IMG/VR virus record: IMGVR_UViG_3300046517_001306
Location: 1-26,473 of that record
Length of the DNA: 26,473 bases
DNA from: a virus
Strand: one strand, 5' to 3'
How positions within the stretch are numbered: the stretch's first letter is position 1; every line of letters starts with the position of its first letter. Position numbers and translations under genes: made by a program. The notes beneath the pieces are model-generated. The model was not told where the DNA came from, searched no databases, and saw only the letters and a list, made by a program, of their open reading frames with translations. Shown here in pieces: positions 5,911 to 13,909 of the stretch.

Positions 5911-8900
5911 TTCCGCTCCAAGGCTGTGAGGCGGGCCTCGTGGTCCCGCGCGATCGAGGTGAGATGCGCGAGAAATCCATGCTCGCGTAGGCTGAAGGGC
6001 TTGCCCTCTGCGTCAAGGTTCACAAGGTCCGTCAGGCCTGCGGCGTGGACTTCCTCCGCCGAGAAGCCGAGCACGTTGCTGACACCATCGTCATAGTCAA
6101 AGAGGATCGGCGAGACGGAGAGCAGCGACGACTGGCCGTTCCTGTGGTCCCAGCCGCGGCGGACGTTCGACTTGAACCGCTCCGACGACGAGTTGGCCTT
6201 CACGAAGTTGCTCGCGTCAAGGACAAGCGTCGTGCCGGTGTTCGAGCCGAGGGCCGGCGTGCTGACCGTCGACGACATGCTGACCGCGCCGGTGATGGCC
6301 GCGCCGCCCGCGCTGACCGTCAGGCCGACAGCATTGATCGTGAAGCCGTTATTCGTGTAGAGGCCCGAGCTTCCAGTCGACCCGCTCGATGCGAGATAGC
6401 TGAGCGCCTGAAAACCGCTGCCTGTTTGCGAGCCCGGATAGATGAACTGCGTCGCCACCTGCTTGAGATGGATACCGAGGTCGAACTCTGTCGTGCCGAA
6501 TCCCGTCACGGTGTTGATGGTGAATGCGCCCGTCACCTGCAAACTGGTCCCGTCCCACGAGATGCCGTGCGCCGCCGTGCCAAACGTGAACGTGCCGGAC
6601 GTCAGTGAGGCGCGCACGGTCGACCCAGACAGGAACCGAAGTCCGTTGATGGGCTCTAGGGTGATGTTGTCGGCAGATGGATTGCCCGCCGCAAAGCCAT
6701 AGGTGTTTGAACCGATGTTGTAGATGCCGTTGAGATTACCGACGGCCCACCGCGGCGACCAATCGTTGTAGGTCGACGAATTGCGGATATTGCCAACGAT
6801 CGTCGGCCCGAACTGGAACGAACCAGGTTTCATGCTGGCGATCGCGTACATGTCGATGAAGCCCGCGCCAGTCTGCCCCGTGTTCATGCACGTCGCACCC
6901 GCCGGCCAGTTGTTCGCGCCGGTGCCATCTAGGTTGCGCGTAATCGTATAGGTGTACGGCCCACCGCCGCTGGCCGCGCTAGCCACCGCCATAAATTCAA
7001 CCGAGTAGGCGCCGGCTTGGTCCGGCCCTTCAAAGATGATGATGTCGCCGTTCGTCAGGTTGTTGTACTTGACGGACATCGTCGTAGCGCCAGAGGCGAG
7101 CGCCGCCGAGAGAATATCCGCGCCGGAGGCGATAATAGCCCGCCCGCCAATCGTCGTGATCGTCTGCTGCGCCACGAGCGTCTCGACGTGCAGCTCCGCC
7201 GCATAGAAGGAAGCGTATTTCAGGAGCAGCGATCCGATGTCAACGTCGAAGGTATTGACAGGCAGCAGTTTTTTCGTGACAGGATTCGTGATGATGTTGC
7301 CCGTCGGCTGGATGATGAGATCGGTCGCCGCTGGCGTGGTGATCACATTGCCGACCGTCAGCGTATTGCTGCTGAACGTCAGATTCGCGTTGCCGATCGC
7401 CGTGTTCGCGCTACCTGCGACGAGCACTTGAGGAGGGGCCACCGTGCCGCTCGTCCGCACGACGATGTCTGAGGTCGAGATCGCCGCGCCGCCACCCCAG
7501 CCGAGCGTGCTCGTGACGGCCAGCGTCCCTGTGACGGTCAGCGCACCGCTGCTCTCGCTGACTATTGAGTCACCCAGCGTGGTCGGCGCCGTCCATTTCG
7601 GCAGCTTCCCTGGCGTGCCAGACCCAGTCGTCCCATCGCCGCCACCACCGCCACCGCCGGCTATGACAGGCGCGGATCCGCCGCCGCCGCTCGACCACTG
7701 CTTATAGGTATCCTGCCAGCGCGGCACGGCGCCGAACGTGAACGTCTCGATCGCGGCGACCGTCCACTTGACGCTGTTGCCGACGTCGTTCACGCCCGTG
7801 ACGTCGGTCAGCATGAAGTCGTTGTTCAGGTTCCGCGTCGTGAGGTTGATGTTCTGCTTCTGTCCTGGCAGGAGTCCACGCTTGCGCGTCGCATAGTTCA
7901 CCTTCCTCGGCACCGGCAGATTCACGGCGAGGATCGCCGCGGCCGTGGAGTTCGCGAGCGCGAGCGTCGTGATGTCTGGCGCATCGATCAGCGCCTCCCA
8001 GATGCCGTGCGTCGCCTGCTCGCTCGTGTTTTCTGCGATAACGACGCTCGTCAGCGCGGCGTCGGCACCGAAGCCGAACGTCGAGGTCGCCCCGCCGCCC
8101 TCCGTGAACCACGACGCGTGCGACGATGACGAGGCGACGCCGATCGAATTGCCGACCGCGCCGACGGCCTGCGCAAAGGCTTTCATGGCGGTCGGATTGA
8201 GGTTGATTGCTGAGACCTGCGTGTTCGCGGTCATCGACGCCGCGAACGCCGACCCGGCTCCTGGCCCTAGGTTGATCGCGTTGATCAGGTTGCTGATGCT
8301 GTCTGAGTTCGCGGCGCCAATGTGCACGTGGCCGTCGGCATCGGTCAGCGTCGTCTGAAAGAGGTAGGTGCGAGAGCCGATCGTCACCGTGTCGCCGTCC
8401 GCGACGTTCGTGCCCATGCCCAGGAACGCGTAGGCCGAAATCGCGGCGGACGTGAAACGCAGGATGATCCGGTTCGCGTAGTTCGTGCGCGCATACTCGA
8501 CGCCCACGTCGCCCTCGACGTGCTTGTCGCCGGTCGCAATCGTGAACGGACAGACTTCTCCAGACGGTTGATACATCCGGAAGAAGCCGTAGGCGTCGTA
8601 TTCCCAGACGTAGCCGCCGGCGAGGTTGCCCAGCAGGTTCAGCACGTCTGAGAGCTTCGAGTAGACGCACGGCACGGCGGCGAGCGTCGGGCCCGTCGGC
8701 TGATTCGGATCGAGCGCGATGCCGGGCATGTAGTTCGCGACGAGCGTCGTCACCATCGACTTCAGCGTGCCGGCCGCCAAGACGGTATTCACGAATCGAC
8801 GATCAGCCATCGCGTCGAACGACACGGCCGTGATCGATGTCACGATCCGGCCCCATCCCACGTCGCCGAGTCCCGTCTCACGAGGCAGCACGCTATTGCC

Positions 8901-9290
8901 GTAGAAGACGTTGCGCTGCGTGTAACCGCCACTCCCAGCGATGGTCACGTTGAACGGGATCGTGAACGTCGTCGGCGTCAGGACCGTGCAACGGCTATAG
9001 CCATTGATGACCGGCGTGTTGCCGACGACGTTCGAGATGCCGACGAGCCGTCCCGATACCAGCCCGTGCTCCTCCTTCGTCGTGATGGTCGTCGGGTTCG
9101 CGACGCTGATGCTCTGGATGTCGACCTGTTCGTAGAGGATGACCTGGTCGTCGAGCGCCGGGCGGTAGGAACCGTCGAGGGAGATCACGCGACCGGTGAA
9201 GCGGTTCCGACCGTTCTGCGTCAGGTTGACCGTCCAGCCAATCTGGAGTTGGCGCGTCACGCCGGCGACGACGAACTGCCAGTGGCTCAT
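5907..9290 (-). CDS. Tail hub / tail fibre fusion with C-terminal S74 autochaperone, 1127 aa
   Basis: The first about 530 residues resemble a tail hub (baseplate-type) protein. They carry two insertions known from phage structural proteins: residues of about 60-125 (TKEEHGLVSG to NTPVINGYSR and FTIPF, a small beta domain) and about 293-415 (DGDTVTIGSRTY, DADGHVHIG, ISNLINAIN, GNSIGVA). A Gly-rich linker follows (about 535-562, with a run of seven glycines) and then fibre-type beta repeats (LPKWTAPTTLGDSIVSES). The last 94 residues match the peptidase S74 intramolecular chaperone: SSERFKSNV with the Ser/Lys dyad, ILFDYDDG, LGFSAEEVHAAG, and a C-terminal coiled coil (RDHEARLTALERK). The fibre probably trimerises and the C-terminal piece is then cut off. 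The start is an ATGA overlap with the tape measure gene. Confidence 0.85.
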   Translation of the reverse strand: MSHWQFVVAGVTRQLQIGWTVNLTQNGRNRFTGRVISLDGSYRPALDDQVILYEQVDIQSISVANPTTITTKEEHGLVSGRLVGISNVVGNTPVINGYSRCTVLTPTTFTIPFNVTIAGSGGYTQRNVFYGNSVLPRETGLGDVGWGRIVTSITAVSFDAMADRRFVNTVLAAGTLKSMVTTLVANYMPGIALDPNQPTGPTLAAVPCVYSKLSDVLNLLGNLAGGYVWEYDAYGFFRMYQPSGEVCPFTIATGDKHVEGDVGVEYARTNYANRIILRFTSAAISAYAFLGMGTNVADGDTVTIGSRTYLFQTTLTDADGHVHIGAANSDSISNLINAINLGPGAGSAFAASMTANTQVSAINLNPTAMKAFAQAVGAVGNSIGVASSSSHASWFTEGGGATSTFGFGADAALTSVVIAENTSEQATHGIWEALIDAPDITTLALANSTAAAILAVNLPVPRKVNYATRKRGLLPGQKQNINLTTRNLNNDFMLTDVTGVNDVGNSVKWTVAAIETFTFGAVPRWQDTYKQWSSGGGGSAPVIAGGGGGGGDGTTGSGTPGKLPKWTAPTTLGDSIVSESSGALTVTGTLAVTSTLGWGGGAAISTSDIVVRTSGTVAPPQVLVAGSANTAIGNANLTFSSNTLTVGNVITTPAATDLIIQPTGNIITNPVTKKLLPVNTFDVDIGSLLLKYASFYAAELHVETLVAQQTITTIGGRAIIASGADILSAALASGATTMSVKYNNLTNGDIIIFEGPDQAGAYSVEFMAVASAASGGGPYTYTITRNLDGTGANNWPAGATCMNTGQTGAGFIDMYAIASMKPGSFQFGPTIVGNIRNSSTYNDWSPRWAVGNLNGIYNIGSNTYGFAAGNPSADNITLEPINGLRFLSGSTVRASLTSGTFTFGTAAHGISWDGTSLQVTGAFTINTVTGFGTTEFDLGIHLKQVATQFIYPGSQTGSGFQALSYLASSGSTGSSGLYTNNGFTINAVGLTVSAGGAAITGAVSMSSTVSTPALGSNTGTTLVLDASNFVKANSSSERFKSNVRRGWDHRNGQSSLLSVSPILFDYDDGVSNVLGFSAEEVHAAGLTDLVNLDAEGKPFSLREHGFLAHLTSIARDHEARLTALERK

Positions 9291-12200
9291 CGATGGATGC
9301 CCACGCCAAGCGAATCAGCCACGGACGGGATGTACGGCACGACGGTTTCGGCGAGCATGCGGCCGTCCTGGAGCACGAGCTGGACCTGCATCGACGACCC
9401 GCCTACCGGCGCAGCGGACGTCGGAGACGGAGACTGATAGGTAGCCGCACCAGACGGCGACTGGTAATCCTGCGGCAGGCCGGAGCTGTCGTAGATCGGC
9501 TTGATCCTCGGGCTGACCGTCTTGTTGCCGATCGTCTCGAGCGCGCCGCTCAGCGAGTTCGAGCCGCCGGTCAGCGCAGCGACCATGTCGTGGATCGCGT
9601 CGACGACCGACTGGAAGCCTTCTGTCAGCGTCTCGGAGAACGAAATACCGGAGTCGCCGAGGTCGGTAATCTTATTCCCGGCGGCGTCCGTCAGCGTCCC
9701 CATGTCGATCATCTTCTGCAGTAAGGGCTTCATCGCGGCGGGGACCTCGGTGCCGGTCCGGATCGCCTCAGCGATGTACTTGTCGATGTCATCCGACATC
9801 GCCTTCGTGACAGTCGAAACGTCGAACCCGGCCTTCGAGAGGTCGGCGAAGTCCTGAATGAGCCCCTGCGCGACCTCGTCGAGATGCGCCTGCTCGGCCT
9901 GCTTGCCGGCCTGCTCCCAGGAGAGCCCGTACTTCTGCATCTCCTGCGGAAGGCGCGAGATGTAGTCGTCCTGACCCTTGAGCGCCTTGTTGATCGCGTC
10001 GATTGCCGCCTGAGCCTGCTGCGGGTTGTTCTTGCCGACGCCTTGCGTCAGGTTCTTCCAGAGCGTCTCACCGACGTGACCGCCCTTCGCGTCAAGCGCT
10101 GCGAGCTTCTTCTGGAGCGCGTCGAAGCCGCCGAACGATGCCGCGAACGTGGTCACGGCGTCACGGCCAGCTGAACCAAAGAGCTTGTTAAAAACTCCGG
10201 AGACTCCGGAGATCACGGGACCAAGCAGCGAGCCGATCGCCCCGCCGATCCCAGGGATGATATTTGCGAACGCCCCGCCGATAGATTGGCCGAGCGTCTT
10301 CGTAAAGAACGATCCGAGACTGTTAGCGAAACCGTTCAGCGCGCCGCCAGCGCCGAGCAGGCTTGATGTTAGGTTGGCCCCGAGGCGCGAGGTGAAGGCC
10401 GACACGGCCTTGCTGAAATCTCCGCCGGTGAAGATGCTCGCCAGCATCGCAGGGATGGCATCGATCTCGCGCCTGAAGACGTTGACGATCGTGTTCGCTA
10501 TGAGCGCCATCTCGCGCTCGTGGTTCTCCCACACCGCGGTCGCCTCTGCTGCCGCCAGCGCCTCGGTCGCGTCGATCTCGGCCAGCGCGGTCTTGTAGTT
10601 GCTCGCCCTCGCGTCGAGCTTCGAGCGCTCCTCGCTGAAGTGGCTGTCGACTATGGAGAGCCGCTTGGCCAGCGAGTCGACCTCGGCCTTCTCGGTGAGC
10701 GCGAAGAACTCGCCCTGGGTCGTCGCTATGGCCCGCTCGTTCGTCTCCCACGCCTTGGCAATCTCCTTCATCCCGAGCCTGACGGACTTTTCCATGTCGC
10801 TCATCAGCCTGTCGTACTCGGCCAGGATCTGCTTGTTCGTCCTCGCGACGATCTTGTCTAGCTCCGCCTTGTCGAACGCGTCCGCGACGGCCTGCACGCT
10901 TGCTGGGACGGCGATGCCGAAACTCCTCGCCTCGAGCGCGGCCTTCTCCGCTGCGGTGCCGAAGAGCTTGAGCTTCTCGGTCATCGTGAGGCCGTGGGCG
11001 TTCGCCTCGTCGATCTTGAACGCCAGCTCGGCGAGCGACTTGGCGAACTTGTTCGTGATCTTGTCACTGGCGACGTCGATCTCATCGCTGACGCCACCGA
11101 CGGCGTTCTTGCTCCGATTCATGAAGTCTTCGATGATGCCGGCGACGTCCGTGTGGGACGTGGCAAGGTTCTTCAGCGACGCCTCGATCTTCGCGTTCGC
11201 AGCGACGCCGTCGCTAGCCCAGTCCTTCTGGTTCTTCTTCAGGTCGATGATGCGCGCCTCGTCGTCGGCGATGGTGTTGCCGAGTTCCTTCATCGCCAGG
11301 CTGACCGTCCTCGCGTCCTCGGCTGCGGACTTGTCGAGCGGGTTCCCGAAAGCCTTGAGCTTGGCGGTGTAGTAGAGCAGGCCCTCGACGCCGTACGTGA
11401 TTTTCTCGTAGCCGAGAGCGACGAGCGTGCCGAGGATCAGGGCCTCATCCCAGACCTGCATCAGCGCTGAGACGGCCGTCACGACCGGCTCTACGCCGGA
11501 GCGGACGAACTGGATCAGCGCGTCGCGTAGGTACTCGTAGAGCTTCACCTGCGCGGCGATCGCGCCCGTCCCGGTGCCCATCGCGCGCGCGACCGTCGCG
11601 AGGAACCCGTTGCCGCCGCCCATCTTCTCGAGGCTCGCGTTCGCGCCATCGACGGCGTCCTTGAAGAGCGAGCCGAGGTTCTGCGTCAGGCCGACGAGCG
11701 CCGGCATGAACGCCGACGCGATCCGGACCTCCGCGGCCTCGAGCTGCATGCCGAACGCCTTGAAGCCGATCTCCGCGGCATGCGCCGCGGCCGCCGTCCG
11801 CGTCGTCATCACGAGACCGAGCGCATCGGCGTCGGCCATCAGCTTGCGGATGTTTTCCGACGCGAGGCCGGCCATGTCCTTCCAGCCGCGGCCGAAGATC
11901 GCCGCGCCGATCGCCGCCTCGTCCGACTTGTTCGTGACCTGCTCCAGCGCCGAGACGATGTCGACGAACGCGGTGCCTGGGTTCTCGTTCTTCAGCGTCT
12001 TCAGGTTCAGGCCGAGACGCGTGAGCGACTCCTGCGCCTTATCGGCAGCCGACCCGGTCGAGCCGAGGAACTTCTCCATCTTGAAGAGCGTCGTGCCGAA
12101 CTGGTCGAAGTCGATCCCGGTCTGGCTCGCGACGTAGCGGAGGCGCGACAGGTCCTCGACCGAAACGCCGGTCTTCAGGCTCATGTCGTAGAGCTTGTCG

Positions 12201-12661
12201 CCGACGCCGATGGCAGACTTTAGGAGCGCGCCGAAGCCGAGCGCGAGCCCGGCGACGGCCGCGACGGCGGCGGCGGCGGCCGCTCCGGCGACGCCGATCG
12301 ACACGCCGAGCCCGGTGAAGACATTGTCCGCGTCCTTGCCGGCCGTCGCGAGATCCTGGATCGCCTTCGGCGCGGTCTGGCCGAGCGCGGAGAACTTCGC
12401 GACGGCCTCGTTCGCGACGGACTGCACGCGCGCGAGCTCGTCGGCGGTCAGCTTCGTCTTGCCGCCGAGATCCTCGACGGCCTTCGCCATCAGCGACGCC
12501 TGCTGAATGACCTTCTGCCCGGATAGCGAGTTGCCGACGCGGTTCAGCCCCGCCTCGACCTTCTCGCTGTTGGTCTGGAAGCCCCTCAGCGTCAGGTTCG
12601 CCTGCGTGACGGCCGTCTGGAACTTCGAGAAGTCCGCCTCGAAGACGCCGGTAATCGCCAT
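9287..12661 (-). CDS. Tail tape measure protein, 1124 aa
   Basis: This is the longest tail protein besides the hub. It has a helical N-terminal third (DFSKFQTAVTQANLTLRGF, then DELARVQSVANEAVAKF), a strongly hydrophobic segment at about residues 117-150 (VSIGVAGAAAAAAVAAVAG), long coiled-coil stretches in the centre and a second hydrophobic Gly-rich segment near FANIIPGIGGAIGSLLG. This pattern, together with the position after the frameshifted chaperones and before the hub gene, defines a tape measure protein, which sets tail length and is ejected at infection. With the usual approximation of 0.15 nm per residue, the tail would be about 170 nm. The ATG shares a base with the stop of the frameshift product (TAATG). 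Confidence 0.93.
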   Translation of the reverse strand: MAITGVFEADFSKFQTAVTQANLTLRGFQTNSEKVEAGLNRVGNSLSGQKVIQQASLMAKAVEDLGGKTKLTADELARVQSVANEAVAKFSALGQTAPKAIQDLATAGKDADNVFTGLGVSIGVAGAAAAAAVAAVAGLALGFGALLKSAIGVGDKLYDMSLKTGVSVEDLSRLRYVASQTGIDFDQFGTTLFKMEKFLGSTGSAADKAQESLTRLGLNLKTLKNENPGTAFVDIVSALEQVTNKSDEAAIGAAIFGRGWKDMAGLASENIRKLMADADALGLVMTTRTAAAAHAAEIGFKAFGMQLEAAEVRIASAFMPALVGLTQNLGSLFKDAVDGANASLEKMGGGNGFLATVARAMGTGTGAIAAQVKLYEYLRDALIQFVRSGVEPVVTAVSALMQVWDEALILGTLVALGYEKITYGVEGLLYYTAKLKAFGNPLDKSAAEDARTVSLAMKELGNTIADDEARIIDLKKNQKDWASDGVAANAKIEASLKNLATSHTDVAGIIEDFMNRSKNAVGGVSDEIDVASDKITNKFAKSLAELAFKIDEANAHGLTMTEKLKLFGTAAEKAALEARSFGIAVPASVQAVADAFDKAELDKIVARTNKQILAEYDRLMSDMEKSVRLGMKEIAKAWETNERAIATTQGEFFALTEKAEVDSLAKRLSIVDSHFSEERSKLDARASNYKTALAEIDATEALAAAEATAVWENHEREMALIANTIVNVFRREIDAIPAMLASIFTGGDFSKAVSAFTSRLGANLTSSLLGAGGALNGFANSLGSFFTKTLGQSIGGAFANIIPGIGGAIGSLLGPVISGVSGVFNKLFGSAGRDAVTTFAASFGGFDALQKKLAALDAKGGHVGETLWKNLTQGVGKNNPQQAQAAIDAINKALKGQDDYISRLPQEMQKYGLSWEQAGKQAEQAHLDEVAQGLIQDFADLSKAGFDVSTVTKAMSDDIDKYIAEAIRTGTEVPAAMKPLLQKMIDMGTLTDAAGNKITDLGDSGISFSETLTEGFQSVVDAIHDMVAALTGGSNSLSGALETIGNKTVSPRIKPIYDSSGLPQDYQSPSGAATYQSPSPTSAAPVGGSSMQVQLVLQDGRMLAETVVPYIPSVADSLGVGIHR

Positions 12662-13205
12662 TACAGTCTGTTCTTTGATCCGGCTTCAGCCATTGCCTCG
12701 TCCTCCGCTTTCAGCTCCTCCACGATCACATCATGGACGTCTGGGTCTAGCTCGGCAATCCATTCAATTCGCCAGTTGCAACGGCGGGCGATGGCGAAGT
12801 CGCTGACGATTCGACGGCGCCATTCTGTCCGTTTTTTTCTGCGGCTCGTGCGGCACTCTCGGCATCGACGTGCATATCGATCGCCGTCCGAATCTCCTCG
12901 AAGTCTCCAGGCTCCATGTCGTTGAGGATCTCGATCAGTTCATCTTCCGACTTCCCGACGATCGCCACGTGACGTCCCTCGAAGTCCACGATGGACCAGT
13001 CAACGAGATACGCCGCCACCATCGCGACGCCGACCTTGAGCGGATTCGCTCTGAGCGGCTTCCCGTCCTCATGCTCGTACGCCATCTTGTCGAACGCCGC
13101 ACGCTGCTGCCCCATGTTGAGCCGCCGCCGGACTGTGATCGTGTCGCCGTCTGAGATGGGAATCGTCTTCGTCTCCGGTCGCACGAATCGTGAACGTGAT
13201 GCCAT
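12661..13205 (-). CDS. Tail assembly chaperone, -1 frameshift product (GT-like), about 181 aa
   Basis: The first 125 residues are shared with the 152-aa chaperone. Ribosomes that slip back one base on A AAA AAC (12837-12831) continue with RTEWRRRIVSDF, RRCNWRIEWIAELDPD, VIVEELKAEDEAMAEA and end in KNRL. This 56-residue extension has no stop codon until TAA at 12663-12661, which overlaps the tape measure ATG. The Trp-rich, acidic, helical extension is just what the T part of lambda gpGT-type proteins looks like, and it fills an otherwise non-coding 85-base gap exactly. The zero-frame protein would be made in excess and the extended one as a minor product. The mechanism is well known in siphoviruses; its use here is inferred. 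Confidence 0.82.
12747..13205 (-). CDS. Tail assembly chaperone, zero-frame product (G-like), 152 aa
   Basis: The protein begins MASRSRFVRPETKTI, followed by DGDTITVRRRLNMGQQRAAFDKM, typical of siphovirus tail assembly chaperones in which the N-terminal part covers a short beta segment. The middle is helical (KVGVAMVAAYLVDWSIVDF, DELIEILNDMEPGDFEEI). It lies between the tail tube genes and the tape measure, as expected. By analogy with lambda gpG, it binds the tape measure protein during tail assembly. The frame is open upstream to 13466, but the ATG at 13205 has AAGGG upstream and the preceding part is shadow. The zero-frame C terminus (GQNGAVESS to GLPS) lies downstream of a slippery heptamer. 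Confidence 0.85.
   Translation of the reverse strand: MASRSRFVRPETKTIPISDGDTITVRRRLNMGQQRAAFDKMAYEHEDGKPLRANPLKVGVAMVAAYLVDWSIVDFEGRHVAIVGKSEDELIEILNDMEPGDFEEIRTAIDMHVDAESAARAAEKNGQNGAVESSATSPSPAVATGELNGLPS
12791..12837 (-). promoter_or_regulatory. Programmed -1 ribosomal frameshift signal
   Basis: On the minus strand the zero-frame codons GAA AAA AAC contain the heptamer A AAA AAC (12837-12831). After a 7-base spacer, a hairpin can form: ATGGCG (12823-12818) pairs with CGCCAT (12796-12791), then a 2x2 internal loop (CC against TT), then GTCG (12815-12812) pairs with CGAC (12802-12799) around a 9-base loop. Heptamer type, spacer length and downstream structure all match known -1 frameshift signals. 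Confidence 0.85.
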
Positions 13206-13240
13206 TTCATACCGCCCTTCGTTGGATCGTTTCAGGTTGT

Positions 13241-13510
13241 CTAACGTACCATCTGTTCCATAGATTGGATCGTCGCCACGAGCGCGCTGCCTGAAACATC
13301 CATCGAGACGACCGACCACCGCCAGCCGTTTGGCGTGACGACGGTGAGCGGACGCTGAGCGATCCGAAACGAATTGCTCGTCGCGATCTCGGCCGTGAAC
13401 TTCCACGAGCTTGGATCGCCGGTGACGGACCACGCCCCGAGCGACGCCGCGACGGAACTCCCCCACCGAAGTTCCGCCGCTGCGCCGGTGATCGAGAGCG
13501 TGTCAGGCAT
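13241..13510 (-). CDS. Small tail-region protein, 89 aa
   Basis: The protein is beta-rich with a Trp-containing centre (LRWGSSVAASLGAWSV, SSWKFTAEIATS) and ends VATIQSMEQMVR. It sits between the tail tube gene and the chaperones, a position where siphoviruses often carry a small tail protein. I do not recognise a family, and no motif is diagnostic. The ATG abuts the TAA of the tail tube gene (TAAATG) and has GGGGA a little upstream, so the two are probably translated together. A gap of 35 bases separates it from the chaperone start. Confidence 0.6.
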   Translation of the reverse strand: MPDTLSITGAAAELRWGSSVAASLGAWSVTGDPSSWKFTAEIATSNSFRIAQRPLTVVTPNGWRWSVVSMDVSGSALVATIQSMEQMVR

Positions 13511-13909
13511 TTAGAAGTGTCCCCAGCTACCGCGCGCGACGAAGTTGGCCGAGACCGTGACGGCACCTTTGACGTCGGTATCGACCGCGGTCGTCAGCCA
13601 CGCTGGGCCGTAGTCGTATTTGGTCGGCGTGTTCAGCCGATCCGGATAGAGATAGAGCGTGGTGCCGCCGGCTGACAGGCCCGCGACATAGAGCGGATCT
13701 GACGCCGAGTCCCAGAACCCGGTCAACGTGCCCTTGAGATCGGGCAAATCCAACAGATAGACCTTGTTGGTATCCCCGAAGGCCGTGACTTCGATCGTGC
13801 CAGCGTTCCGGTCAAGCGTCCACTTCGTGAGGTTGAGAACCGGCGACGCCGCTACCACCCCATCCGGCGACACGTAGACTGCGCCGTTCTTGCCTGATGC
13901 TCTCGCCAT
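13511..13909 (-). CDS. Major tail tube protein, 132 aa
   Basis: The pattern KNGAVYVSPDGV, then LNLTKWTLDRNAGTIEVTAFGDTN (in pieces), LKGTLTGFWD and YLYPDRLNTPTKYDYGPAWL is characteristic of siphovirus tail tube proteins: a short strand start, a Trp-containing beta hairpin, then 'v.tfGD' and 'G.f.G.wd'. It would polymerise into the tube through which DNA passes. At 132 aa it is at the short end for the family, without an added Ig domain. It lies after the terminator (with one inserted gene) and before the chaperones. The start ATG follows AAGGAG with 9-base spacing, a strong site fitting a highly made protein. Its first 98 bases overlap the end of the glycosyltransferase gene in another frame. 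Confidence 0.85.
   Translation of the reverse strand: MARASGKNGAVYVSPDGVVAASPVLNLTKWTLDRNAGTIEVTAFGDTNKVYLLDLPDLKGTLTGFWDSASDPLYVAGLSAGGTTLYLYPDRLNTPTKYDYGPAWLTTAVDTDVKGAVTVSANFVARGSWGHF

Noticed and set aside
7631-7700. Repetitive GCC/ACC-type DNA in the hub gene
   Set aside because: It encodes the poly-Gly linker of the fibre and is not a separate repeat element or CRISPR.
7702-8670. A 322-codon minus-strand frame inside the hub/fibre gene
   Set aside because: It is composed almost only of Arg, Ala, Asp and His and lies within the well-matched 1127-aa gene in another frame.
5907-9290. Possible diversity-generating retroelement target in the hub/fibre gene
   Set aside because: No reverse transcriptase, no template repeat and no C-type-lectin-like end are visible; the C terminus is an S74 chaperone.
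13206-13466. N-terminal extension of the chaperone frame
   Set aside because: The Arg-rich part overlaps the 89-aa gene. The ATG at 13205 has a good ribosome site and the expected family start.
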